A stretch of DNA of 64,000 nt from Rhynchonema sp. JSB1_4 (taxonomy: Eukaryota > Nematoda > Chromadorea > Monhysterida > Xyalidae), in assembly GCA_030248065.1 (NCBI GenBank), contig JASAMV010003727.1, positions 1-64,000 on the forward strand, given 5' to 3'. Shown here piece after piece: positions 50,084-61,184 of this stretch. The position numbers were made by a program, and so were the translations under genes. A model generated the notes under the pieces. That model saw only the letters and a program-made list of their open reading frames with translations, did not search any database and had not been told where the DNA came from. Each line of letters starts with the position of its first letter. The first letter of the stretch is position 1.

Positions 50084-51247
50084 TTGGTCGGATTGATCTG
50101 GCCAATAGCTGTACAGTATCCGGTGACCAAACGCATCCATACAATGAACTTGTTATTGTGTTGAATGTTGTGAATGCCTGCGCGTGTCCGTGTGTGTGTA
50201 ACTGTGTTGTGAGCGATACATGGCTGTTGTTTGTAATATTTCGAAGTTGAAATTGTACACGCCAGATCAACTGAACCAATCGATAACAACAACTATAATT
50301 CCGCTTCTCACATGTACGTTACTAGAAGCTACGTAGCAGCTGACTCTGGTATTATAATCGCAGGTACAGTAATATAACATAGTTATTTTCAATATTTTGT
50401 ACAATTCACGATTATGATGCTATCGCGTGGTCTGGTGACATAATATTAAAACCCTGTTCCGGAACATTTGCCTTTATCCATTCACACATGGCCCGGCACC
50501 GCACGTCTTTGCGTAGGTACTTTTGTTTCGGACAACCAAGTCCCTGAAAAAATTTCTTCCGCCAGGCTTTTACAACTCAGATACAACCGTTGCTGTCGCA
50601 TCCGATGAAACTTGCGTCCCCAAAATGTATGTGAAAGCCTCACCTGATGTTTGGAATTTTTTCAGCATCGCTGGACAAATGAGCAGATTTACTGTGGTAA
50701 TTTGTGTTTAACTGCTATTGATAATGGTCTCAAGATTGCAAGCTTGGTCGCTTTTATTTGTCTCGAGTCAACGTGTATAATAATGTGTTCGCATGGTTTC
50801 TTCATAAGTTGTGCTTTTTCATACCAAACTACCTGAGTGATGTTTCCGTCTCTCTTGAATGTAAAACATCCAGCTATTTTTAATGTTATTTCAAATGTTG
50901 ATTACTGCATTGTTGCTTGTTTCATGATTATTTTCCGTTTACAATGTGCGTCGTACACTGTGTCATAAACGCGATGCATTGCATAGCCATAAACGTACAG
51001 TTACAACACCGTGGTCAATTATATATTTTTAGATGAAACATCGACTATTAAATTAAAACGCGGATTAGACAACACGTTATGCAGACAAGTATAGTCCAGC
51101 CACGAACTCATGAGACGACTTGTTTTGAAGTTGACTTGAACGGATCCAGTTTTCCGTTCCACGTTTTCGTGGAGAATCTTTTTTTTCCCTCCCCCTTTTC
51201 ACTCCCTTTTGTTTGACGATGAAACATCGACTATTAAATTAAAACGC

Positions 51248-51809
51248 GGATTAGCACACTGACCAAATGAGAATCCATCCAGAACTACCTTGACTTTCAG
51301 GATTCAACAGTTGAGCCATGCTTAACCACCAAGCTATTGGTCGCACAATGACTTTATAAGAATTGGTCAAATTTTTTCCTGAATCGTAAAGAGGGAAAGT
51401 GACGACGCAGTGACGTTGCGTTGCGCGATTGCACACAAAACATGCAGTCACCAAAATGTTTCAGACCCACAGCAACGTGGGTGCCCTGCTAGATTATTTT
51501 CAGCTGAAAATGTTTTGTGAGAATCATAAATAGCACAGTGGTTAAGAGTGACTGAACGTGAAAATCAGGATTCATTTGATGAATTCTTATATGGTCATTG
51601 TGCGACCAATATTTGTATTTCTTACAAAGCATTTTCATCTGAAAATAAACCAGCAAATCAACCACGTTTTGAACGTCTGCTGAAACATTTCATTTACTGC
51701 ATGTGCTGCGTGTGATTACACGTTGCCGCGCAATGTCAATTTGAATTTTCTGGCTTGTCAATTCAGGAAAAGTTTTGGATGGATTCTCATACAGTCATTG
51801 TGCGACCAA
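51248..51809. mobile_element. Diverged TTGGTCGCACAAT-family MITE split by a younger copy
   Basis: Left arm about 51248-51336 (GCACACTGACC..ATGAGAATCCATCC). Right arm about 51612-51809, ending GGATGGATTCTCATACAGTCATTGTGCGACCAA. The arms are inverted partners, separated exactly by the younger copy 51337-51609. Confidence 0.6.
51337..51609. mobile_element. MITE of the TTGGTCGCACAAT family, copy 3
   Basis: Ends TTGGTCGCACAATGAC and GTCATTGTGCGACCAA are exact complements. TA lies at 51335-51336 and 51610-51611. It is the reverse orientation relative to copies 1 and 2 and is inserted inside an older relative. Confidence 0.85.
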
Positions 51810-52479
51810 TATATGATAATGCATTTGTCGTCTCCATGCGTGATAGCTGCACAAGATAAAATGTGTATGGGCAATCCATCGGCTTATGACACTTTTTTTA
51901 CACACAGCGCATGCAGCAGCACACGCCATTTTCTAAACAAAATGTACACTTTGAGCGGGTGTCATACTTTGATGACCGCTTTTTAATTTATCCGGTTATC
52001 ATTTGCTGCTTGACATAACACTTTTCTGCATTGTTGGAAAATTTGGGGGATGTTTCAACTGATAACTGCAGAGAATAGATGCATTCATTGACGGCAGTAA
52101 TGTAGCATGTAGCCTGCGTGCGCGAGGGCCGTGAGCTGGCGGATTGCCTTGCCTACCCCCTTTTCCACGCCACTGCTCACGTGTTCTCAAGTTCTGAACA
52201 GATCTGAACAGGATTGAAAATGCTGAAAGCTTCTTGACATGGCACGGCAGTTACGCCATTCTGAATACTGGTGCAAAGTCTGAACAATGTCAGTTGCGCG
52301 TCGCTGTCAGTAATTAATCCTCCTCATCGAATAAAAAAGAATGCAAAAAAAATAAAAAGTGCATGAAATTCTCTTATGAAATTCAAATTCAAAAATTTGT
52401 TGGACAATTGCCGAGAAAAGAGCCGCAAAAGTGGAACGGATGACGGAAGTTCCTACGCTCCGACGAATCGCCGTTGAAA

Positions 52480-55400
52480 ATGTTAACGCTAAGCAGCGAA
52501 TGTGTTAATTTCGAGGCAGCGTCAACCCAACCAGTCAATCTATCCAATATTTTTTATGATAACGCCAATCAAAAGGTCGGTCAGTCCTCTCTTGTGTCCA
52601 CCTCCAGAGTCCCATCCAGTCCAGTCCAATTGTTCATGGATCGTCAAGACATATAGTACCAAACAGCAGTGTTGCTGTTACGTGTGTTGCGTATCTACCT
52701 AGCCCTTATCTTGCTTCCAGGTATGTACTGTGCGAGGTGGCGGTGCTCTGGGCGTGACGGCACGTGGACCCACTTCATCGAACTGCGTAAACTTCAGGTT
52801 GGTGGTTGGTTCTTTCTCGATTCTTTCTGGGACTCAAAAACAAGAAAAACACCAAAAAATGGCATTCAAAGTTTGCTACTAAAAATTGCCATTTTAGTAG
52901 CTAGCAATTGCTTGCTACTACCGTAAAAACCTAAATAGAAGGGGGGGCTCTATTAATTCACTGACCCCATTTTGGGGGGCTCTATTCCGGGGGCCTCTAT
53001 TAATTCACTGACCCGAACCTGAAAAATTGTTCCCAAAAATACCCCCAAAAACCCCTAAAAAGGGGTTTGAAGCAGTGTAGTGGCTGGGGGGGGGGATGGG
53101 GGGGATTCCCCCCCCTAAGGAGTAGGTACCTTGCAACCACCCCTTGGGGGGGGATGGGGGGGAAGGGTAGGTACCTTGCAACCATCCCGGAGGGTACCTT
53201 GCAACCATCAATTTATGGTTTTTATAGGCAAAAATGGGTGTTTTTCGACCTCAAAACCCCAAAAATCGCGCGCTCCGCGCGCAAACCACCATATAATATC
53301 TATTTTGGGCAAATTTTCGTCCAAAATGCAAAAAAGTACCATTTTTTCGGCCAATTTTGCAGAAAAAAGCATGCAAAAAACACCCTTTTTTCGGACCCCA
53401 GGGGTACCTTGCAACCTTCTGGAGGCTGGGTAGGGGGGTACCTTGCAACCATCTGGATCCATCCCCCCCCAAGGCAGTGTAGTACTTGGTCAGGGTGTTG
53501 ACGATAGATAGATTGGGACCCGAAATGTGTTGACGATAGATAGATGACCCAAGTCCGAAATCTGGGGGGGGGGTCGACCCAAACTTGTTGACGATAGATA
53601 GATGGTGGGGGGGGTCGCCAAAAATCAAGGTATAGTATAGTGTACTAAGCATGTAATAGTGTGTAAATATTAATGAAAATGTACTTAGATGTACTAAATC
53701 CGCGCGTAGCGCGCGATTTTTTGCCTATTTGGGACAAAAAATACCGATTTTGAGCTATTTTGAGGCAAAAGTACCCATTTTGGGGTCGAAATGTGTTGAC
53801 GATAGATAGATTGTTCCCAGAATTTGTTGACGATAGATAGATTTGCCCATAGGTGTTGACGATAGATAGATGAAATCAAAAAGTGTTGACGATAGATAGA
53901 TGAATTTGGGGGGGGACCCCCCCCCCCCCAACCCCCCCCCCCCCCAAGTACTACCCTGCCCCAAGGGTACCTTGCAACCATCTGCGTGCCACTACACTGG
54001 TTTGAAGGGATGTTTTTTCGCTTGTAATCGCATTTATTCGTGTCTATTCGTCAATAAGAGGCATATTATGTGCTCTGAGAACGAACAACAAACGTGCATA
54101 GGTAAATGTACCTGTACATCACTATCAAGCCTTAATACACTACTGTATAGGGGATGTTACTTAGGGGGCTCTATTAATTCACTGACCCCGTTTTGGGGGG
54201 CTCTATTCCGGGGGGGGCTGTCTTTAGGTTTTTACGGTAGCCGATTTTAAAATAAAAAAACCCTGATTCCGGGGGGCTGTATTTAGGTTTTTACGGTAGA
54301 TCAGCTCAGTAGTACTGTGGCCAGTGTTGGAGGTGGGGAATGGGTTTTGGGGTAGCCCCCAGCAGTGGTGTCGTTGAGAAATTGAAATTTTCCCATACCC
54401 AGCCCAATTTTCGGGAAATTTCCCATACATACCCCCAAAAATCAAAAATTTCCCATACCAGGGGGGTTTCTCCAAAAACTCAAAAATTTCCCATATCCGA
54501 GGGCGGGGGTTTTGAAAAAAAATGACCCCAAAAATCTTCTAAAAGTGCCAAAAATTGGTCTAAAAAGTGCTTAAATAGAGTTGTCTTGCGGCAGCAAGCG
54601 ATTTTTGACATTTTTGGACAAAAAATGGTCGTATTTGGTACTTCTCGGGGTCAAAAAGTCATTTCTTACGGGTGCTTGTTCCAAAAGTGACAAATTTCCC
54701 ATACCCCATACCTCCGGCCGCTTTCCCATACCCCATACCAAGGGCCAGTGGGTAACCCCCCAACCCCGCCTAACGACACCACTGCCCCCCAGTGCAGTAG
54801 GTATCCCCCTCGCCTGGTACAGTAGATAGCCCCCGATTTTCACCCCGGTACAGTAGGTATCCCCCCGATTTGCCCCAAAAGTGCCGGTTTTTGACCAAAA
54901 TGGCCAAAATTAGTGTAAAATTAGTGGTTTTTACCTGAAATTACCCAAAATTCGCGCTGTACGCGCGCAAATACTACGTTTTCACACGATTCCACACAGC
55001 ACTAATTTCCCCGCCGGACCAAGAACTACACTGCGGAGCGGGGCGGGTAGGGGGGCAGTGTACCAGGTCGGGGCGGGTAGAGTACCATTGGGGGGACCAG
55101 GCCAATCAACCAGCAGCATGTTGAACAATTTCAGGCTAAAAGACAAAGGCGAGGTAATTTCGATCAAGTTATCGCTGGATTGTAACATTGTAGCTATACA
55201 ACGCTCGCTATTATCCGTGGTTAGTTTTGTCTGTCGTCGTTGTGCTTTCGTTTCATCCTGGAGATCTTTGCGAAAAACATCGGTGGGCTCCCTGGGTCGG
55301 TCTGGGTGCCCTCCCCCGATCTTTAACCCTGCTCTTGGGCTCTTGTTCAGGTTCACTCTCGGTGCAAATGCAGCACCAATTGTTTTGGCAGAGACTTCAC

Positions 55401-58400
55401 GTCACCAAACACAAAACACGGCAAGTAGTATCCAATTGTTCAGGATTTTGTAAGCGCCGCTGCCGCCGCTTCCGGTGCTGATGCTGTTGAAATCTCACAA
55501 AGTTGCAAGGTTGGTTTTTCGTTCGGCTTGTCCAACAGGGCATTTGTAATTGTTTTCCATGTTCATTGTTCGATGCCCAAATTTAGGCTAAGAATGCCAA
55601 GTTGATCGGAATTGAATGGATTTCGAATAGTGAAATTCTGCTCATTACTGATCATGGGCTGGAGCTCTACCAAGTTGTGATTGATAAGAAATCGGTGAAG
55701 AACTTACGTGTGTTGAATCTTGCTGTGAACTGGTTTGTTTATTCGGTGAGTGAGTGTGTCACAGTGCTTGCTCAGAATCGGTCAATTTTGTGCTCATTTT
55801 GTAATGTATTTCAGCCGGACTCAAAAATTGTGGTTGCGTCAACCGGGCCCATTGGCAATGTGCTCAATCCGTTTCTTGTCAAGGTCGGTCGCCCGTATGG
55901 ACACGAAATAAATGTGTCCTGCTACTTCTAAATGCAGTGATGTGAAAGATTTGACGCAGTCGATCGATTATTATGATTTGGCCTCTGGGCATCCGCCGAC
56001 CTAGCATTATTTTTATTTACATCCTATTGTATGCGCGAAATGTATTCTTTCTGTTCGTAACAAACCCCACGCGATTTCAGTCAAACATGCTGGTTCGGTT
56101 GAGCAAGTTTGAAGTGGAATGGCCGGCGTCGCCACAAGTGGCCAAACTGATGTTGCTTGACCGCGATGTCACCGTGGCCACAATGTCGGTCTAATTTTTT
56201 TGTTCATTTCAATGATGTGGCTCTGGGCCAAACATGGGTCAGCTTGTATGTCTGCGAAAAAGATGTACCCGAAACCCAGCTATCTATGTCAACCGTGTGC
56301 GGACGTGTTCTAAAAAGCGTTGATTTCAGTGCCAAATTGGTCATTTTATTCTCCAAAACGGCCAAATTGTTTCCTGTTTTTGCTGGTATGCAAGAAGTAA
56401 CCTCTTCAAGGTTTATTTTAGCATAATTTTTACTAATTTTTATGCCCCAAATTTTAACATCTATGTAGACCAATACCCCCCAAGTAGGCATACCCTGCCA
56501 GTTATCCACTGTATGTATGTTTGCTGAGCTGGACCCCTCCAGCTCTATATCAACCCCCCCCCACCCGGACCAACTGAAATATAGGATTTTGCGCAACAAA
56601 ATCGAATATATCACTACCACGTTCAGCTACAACTCCATTTACGTGTTGGTTTTGCGTCACAGCATTCGTGCCGATGTGAATGGTGCGGTGGTGATGGGAT
56701 ATCTGTTGAACACGTTGGTATGATTGATGTTATATCAGCTTGTTACCACCATTGCCGTGGTGGCAGTGCTGTTCACCACGAGGGCAAAGCCTGAACAACA
56801 AGATTCACCATTGCAGCACCGATTCACAATCGAAATGCACAGTCACATTTCAATTGAACCTGAATCGAACGGGTCGATTCGCTATTCACGTACTGGACAA
56901 TCTCATTCTGGTTGGTTCGCAGATGACGGTTTGATCTTGATGACTGGTTGCATTGGACCGCTCTCTTGGTCTCCAGGATTAAATGTGGGATGGGGTGCGA
57001 GATAGAACGGCAGTTTGGCGACATTTACGTTTTTATACGTTGAAACATCAGGTGGTTTCAGGTGCACCATCAGTCGGGCAAGAACACGCTGGTGTTTGAC
57101 ATTGGCTCGCCGGTAATGGTGGACACGAAATTATTGGATGAATCGTGCGGCACTCTTGGCGTCATTGTTTGTTTTTTTGCAAAAAATCTTACTCGTGTTT
57201 TGCAGCATCACAGTTGAGCCTGTGGCCGTTGTGTCGCTGCAGTTGCCCGCTCAAATTAGCACTGATCCTGAAAGCGCGTATGATTCGGACGTGGAATTGT
57301 GTTAGTTTGTCTACATTGTTGTGTGTGACCATAATTTTGTTCAATTTTGCTGCTTGATAAACCATCTCCGCGATCTTTATATATGTTTGCAGATTCTCCC
57401 AGCTGGGTAGTCTTTCATCCGAACGTCATAATCGACGCTCAACTTGGCTGTGTCTGGCATGTACGACTGCAGTTGGCTGAATGTGTGCAAGCGATTGATA
57501 ATGTGGTCGGTTTTGGCTTGATGCATGTGGTGGCTGGATATCGTGGTCGATATGAACATTGCAGAATTTACTTTGATAAAAAGTTGTGTTGGTCACCGCT
57601 CACCAAGCTCACTGCCATCGAAAATGTTTTTATATTTTTAGTTTTACTCCCCTTCAGTTCATTCGTCTACGCCTACTCTTGCACCGCAGTGCCAGCAAGG
57701 CATTGTTTTGCGAACAACTAAGGCGGGCAGTCAATGAGAAAACAATCAGTTTGGATCAGTTCTCGACGCTGGTCACGTTTATCGGACGCAATTACTTGGC
57801 TGCGAAGAAAGATGGTTGGTGTGTGTGGACCTGAGAATATGATACTTGCGGCCAACGTGACTGGCGCTTTTAGGATGTTTGAAAACTGACATTGTTGCAG
57901 ACACGAACGCGAGTGCTGCCAATAACGGTGAAACATCAGGCAGTCAAGCTGGCCCCATTGTGCTCGACCAACATGATGTGTACAGTGAAGTGCTTTATCC
58001 ACTGGTGGACGAGTCACAACTGGTTGGTGGGTGGCCATGGGTGGGTCCCGTAGTTTCTTTCACGGTTTTTACACACGACAACGAAAATCTTGGAGAAGAC
58101 TAAATGTTTTTGTGGGTATAGTCCGTCCACCGGCTCATGTCACTTTGTGTTGATGCTGGCTGGTTTGTTCCCTTTCTCCACGTTCTAATGAAAGAGAAAT
58201 TGAGTTTGACCGATTTTGCAAAAAAAAACTAAAAAATGATAAAATGTGGCGAAAAAGATTGAATTTGATCAAATTTAAAATTAAATTAAATTAACATGGA
58301 TAAAACACGTCGATTTCATAAAAATCACAATATAGGAGCAAAAATAATTCTTTTCGGAAACTCAATTTCTCTTTCATTAGAACGTGGAGGAAGGGAACAA

Positions 58401-59847
58401 ACCAGCCAGCAGCAACACAGAGTGACAATAGCCGGTGGACCGACTATACTATAAAAATCTGGGTGCAATTTGCACCAAAGGAAGCCAATTCGTAATTCTT
58501 GATTGAATAACGGCTTCAATCATAAACGTGATTTGCAGTTGTTGTGGTGTTTACAGGCTGACTGTGCGCATCAACGCTACCTATCCGACATCCTGTTGTG
58601 CTACATGTGCAATCTACAACAACTCAATATCGATGTGCAGTTGTTTGTGCACGAACTGTTGGTGAATTGTCTGGTGAAATGCGAACTGTACGTTAAGTTG
58701 CATCAGTTGATCGCTTACAAAGTCGTCGCTGATTCGAAAGCCATTGTGAGTCGGCACTTGCTTACACTTACGAGTTACAACCTTTTTGTGATGTGATGAT
58801 GAACAAAGGGTAATAAGCCTGATGTAAATGTCGTTCCTTGATTGATCAGGCATTCCTGCTCGTGTCGCTTGCTGGCAATTATCCACCGGCTGGCCAGCTG
58901 GCCCTCGACATGATCAAGGTACGTGTCACTTCTGACATTGTATCGCAATATGCATTTCATATTTTGCATGTTTCCGTCTTGCAGCGTTTGGGTTCGTCGC
59001 ATGAGGAGATCGTTGAGATTATGCTGTCACGCCACATGGTCACCGAGGCACTGCGGTAAGTGTTTAGATTCAAAATCAAATCTTAACGTGCAGCTTGCGG
59101 CCAACACTAATGTCGTGGACGCAAATCTTAGACGCCCTATGTATTGATTCCGGGGCTCACTACAGGGGTACTTGGTGAACATCTGCAACATTTGCGTGTA
59201 CGACATTGGTATTAGCCACAAGCTGGCCAGTGTGCACCTAAATAACATCAACACAGATTGTGCATGCAGGTACATGGAGAGTGCGGGTGCGTGTGGCGAT
59301 CGTTCGATGGCGTTTGTGCGTGCCGCCTGGTTGTCGCACGATCGGATGCAACGCCATGCCGTGTTCGCACATCTCAGACTGCAGCATCAGGCTGTCAATG
59401 GCACCGCGCATTTCGCACAAGGTCATTGCATTCAATCAATCAATGTTTGCATCGTGTGCTCTCTCTATAGTGACATCCTGTTTTAACGTTATTTTGGTTC
59501 ATAACCTGTCGTTGACCTTGGTCTTGCGTTCTACCAATATAGTTTCATGTCACTATACAGGGTGGACTATTGCTGCGTTGGTTCACCCGTACGTTTTGAG
59601 TGTTTCAGCGACGTCTGGCAGGTTCGCTCGCCTCTGGCCTGGCGGGGAAGCACAATCAAACGAATCGCGCTCGCGCTGCTATCAAATCACTTTCTGAAAT
59701 ACAAAACGCACTCCACAGAGTTGTTATTTTCTTTCAGGCGAAACTTACGACAAGTGCCTGCACGAGTTCCAGCGATTATATGCCAAGACCGACTGTGATA
59801 CGTTGGACAGACACTGTGATCTTTATGACGTTGATGTCGATCTGTAG
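52480..59847 (+). CDS. RMC1: RMC1 (regulator of MON1-CCZ1, Mic1/C18orf8) homologue
   Basis: Predicted CDS: join(52480..52575, 52721..52797, 55135..55219, 55444..55509, 55587..55745, 55815..55883, 56081..56184, 56627..56713, 56817..56910, 57062..57144, 57206..57300, 57393..57505, 57658..57814, 57901..58022, 58557..58745, 58850..58918, 58985..59055, 59270..59421, 59738..59847), 19 exons, 665 aa; the human protein is about 657. All phases agree. It is the accessory subunit of the Mon1-Ccz1 exchange factor that activates Rab7 on late endosomes. Colinear family matches include VRGGGALGV, FRLKDKGEV, IEWISNSEILLITDHGLELYQV, LNRTGRFAIHVLDN, YSPSWVVFHPNVIIDA, LDQHDVYSEVLYP and LFVHELLVNCLV. The N-terminal half is a predicted beta-propeller and the C-terminal Mic1 region is helical. 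Intron 2 (2.3 kb) is almost entirely nested transposons; intron 14 holds a MITE. Confidence 0.93.
53073..53999. mobile_element. Element G, hAT-like GTACCTTGCAACC family, inside H
   Basis: Ends CAGTGTAGTGGC and GCCACTACACTG are perfect inversions. The 8 bp GTTTGAAG flanks both (53065-53072 and 54000-54007). Both sides carry repeats of GGTACCTTGCAACC. The core has the hairpin CGCGCGCTCCGCGCG near 53265. It is interrupted by D; without D it is about 435 bp. Confidence 0.92.
53475..53958. mobile_element. Element D, hAT-like GATAGATAGATG family, inside G
   Basis: Ends CAGTGTAGTACTTGG and CCAAGTACTACCCTG (one mismatch inverted). The 8 bp CCCCAAGG flanks both (53467-53474 and 53959-53966). TTGACGATAGATAGATG occurs about seven times. 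The core hairpin CGCGCGTAGCGCGCG is near 53701. Same family as element C, with the TTTTGGGG target of element A uninterrupted. Confidence 0.92.
54363..54784. mobile_element. Element J, hAT-like (TTTCCCATACC repeats)
   Basis: Ends CAGTGGTGTCGTT and AACGACACCACTG. Flanks GCCCCCAG (54355-54362) and CCCCCCAG (54785-54792) match at 7 of 8. Several TTTCCCATACC words lie inside each end. There is no CGCGC hairpin; the centre has only GTCTTGCGGCAGCAAGC. It is non-coding. Confidence 0.75.
54785..55110. repeat. G/C-rich host repeat around element J
   Basis: GTACAGTAGGTATCCCC words, an A-rich core and the hairpin CGCGCTGTACGCGCG near 54952, then CCGGACCAAGAACTACACTGC. It likely continues left of J (about 54320-54362), so J inserted into it. 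Its ends are not resolved. RMC1 exon 3 begins 25 bp further on. Confidence 0.45.
58119..58446. mobile_element. Palindromic MITE, 328 bp (TAGTCCGTCCACC family), copy 2
   Basis: Same arms as 16849-17174. TA lies at 58117-58118 and 58447-58448. It sits in the RMC1 intron before exon 58557..58745. Arms differ from copy 1 at several sites, so the two copies are not recent twins. Confidence 0.88.
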
Positions 59848-61184
59848 ATATGGCAAAAATGCTATGAAATCGCTGTACAGTATTCCGTTATCTGATATGT
59901 CTGTGAAATAATGAAGAATATTACGCAAGGCCGCTTGGCATGCGTGACTGATTTTGATGCCTTCTCTGGTGTTGTTATAAAATCACCAAATGCATTTGCA
60001 TTATATTATTTTAATAATAATGCTGAAGTAATGCTCCACAACGACGCCTTGTGTCAATTGAATTGACCTTTCAGGCAGGTGCAACCTGTGAAGAGATCTG
60101 TGTCGTTTGCTCTTCATGATGAACGACAATAATAAGAATAACAATTTGTGCAAAAACGTGTTTGTGTAGGTGCGTTTGGCCTGCGCTCATTCTGTGATGA
60201 TTGTCATCCCAACTGCTTTTCAATCAAACCGCCATGTTGAGAAAATATTTGGAAGAGCGGACAGCCAAAAATAACCACTCTTCGTTGGTCCTTTGCTCAC
60301 TGGCTGCGTGTGTGCTGCACAGCACTCGTGCAATCTGCACAGGTTTTGGTTGAAAATACTATTTTCAGGACGAATTGATCTCAACGTCCAATTAGAAATG
60401 CTACGTGGTGGTGAACTATGAAGCGAACACGATAATTCTGATCAGACCATTTGAATTGCTGTCCAGCGCACACGTGTGACTCGAGAATGTCGTTCGCCAG
60501 CCACTATCATGTGCCGATATCGGTCAACATCAACAGTGTTAGTGATGATCAGCAGTAGAAACGATTATCAGTAGGGTATTGTTCACGCGATTTTTGGCAT
60601 TTAGAATGTTGCGATTCGGTAATCACTACCAATCATAATGACCCTGCTCAAAGGCTGGTACCAGAACGCTTCATACAAGAGCGTAACCGAGAGAGATTGA
60701 TCCCGATCACCAAGTTTGAAGTCGGCTGAGATACTTGACAGACACTCATTTGGTGGTGCGTTCGGTAAAGGGATGCGAGAGCATTGTGTGACTGTTGTAT
60801 TTAGCAAATTGTTGAAAAAATTAATTTGGAGTCCTGTCTACGCCTAGGTTTCGCGGGGTATTCGAGACCACCAAAGCCTTAATTATGGGCTTCTTTGTCG
60901 GATATTACGACAAACAACTTACAAAACAACAACCAGATAAAAAGAAAGATAGAATTGTCGTTCCTTTCATCAATAAGCAGGTAGAAGTACTCAATCTCGG
61001 TCGTTTATACAACAACAAAACACTAAAACGCAAACATAACATAAACCCGTGTGGACGGTCCATTAATTTAGCATCATTCGGGACGAATGTGATCCAATTG
61101 GTCATTTGTTTCAAGCTCTGTAGTCATTCAAATAATCCATAAATTTCAAAGAAAATCAACCGAACATGTGCACACTGATTGCAG
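59848..61184. other. RMC1-NCLX spacer; NCLX first exon not resolved
   Basis: The NCLX model needs an upstream exon with a start codon and probably a targeting or signal sequence. None of the open frames here (for example 60885-61142) is convincing. A fragment of the GATCACCAAGTTTGA MITE end lies near 60699-60720. Confidence 0.35.

Larger units (their letters stand above)
50084..52479. other. Smad-RMC1 spacer with MITEs; no gene recognised
   Basis: A 37-bp direct repeat (GATGAAACATCGACTATTAAA...) occurs at about 51032-51068 and 51219-51255. MITE copies occupy about 51248-51809 (listed separately). Elsewhere I see no supported coding exon. The last few hundred bases probably hold the RMC1 promoter. 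Confidence 0.4.
52921..54296. mobile_element. Element H, TA-target element in RMC1 intron 2 (outer level)
   Basis: Ends CCGTAAAAACCTAAATA and its exact complement TATTTAGGTTTTTACGG, with TA outside both (52919-52920 and 54297-54298). A second, partial copy of the right end lies at 54223-54239. Without G it is about 440 bp. Repeated GGGGGGCTCTATT and ATTCACTGACCC words lie inside the ends. It is non-coding. Confidence 0.8.

Noticed and set aside
55330..55441. Candidate RMC1 exon after an acceptor at 55352
   Set aside because: The exon 55444..55509 restores the conserved segment between RSLLSV and AKNAKL with correct phase; the upstream piece does not.
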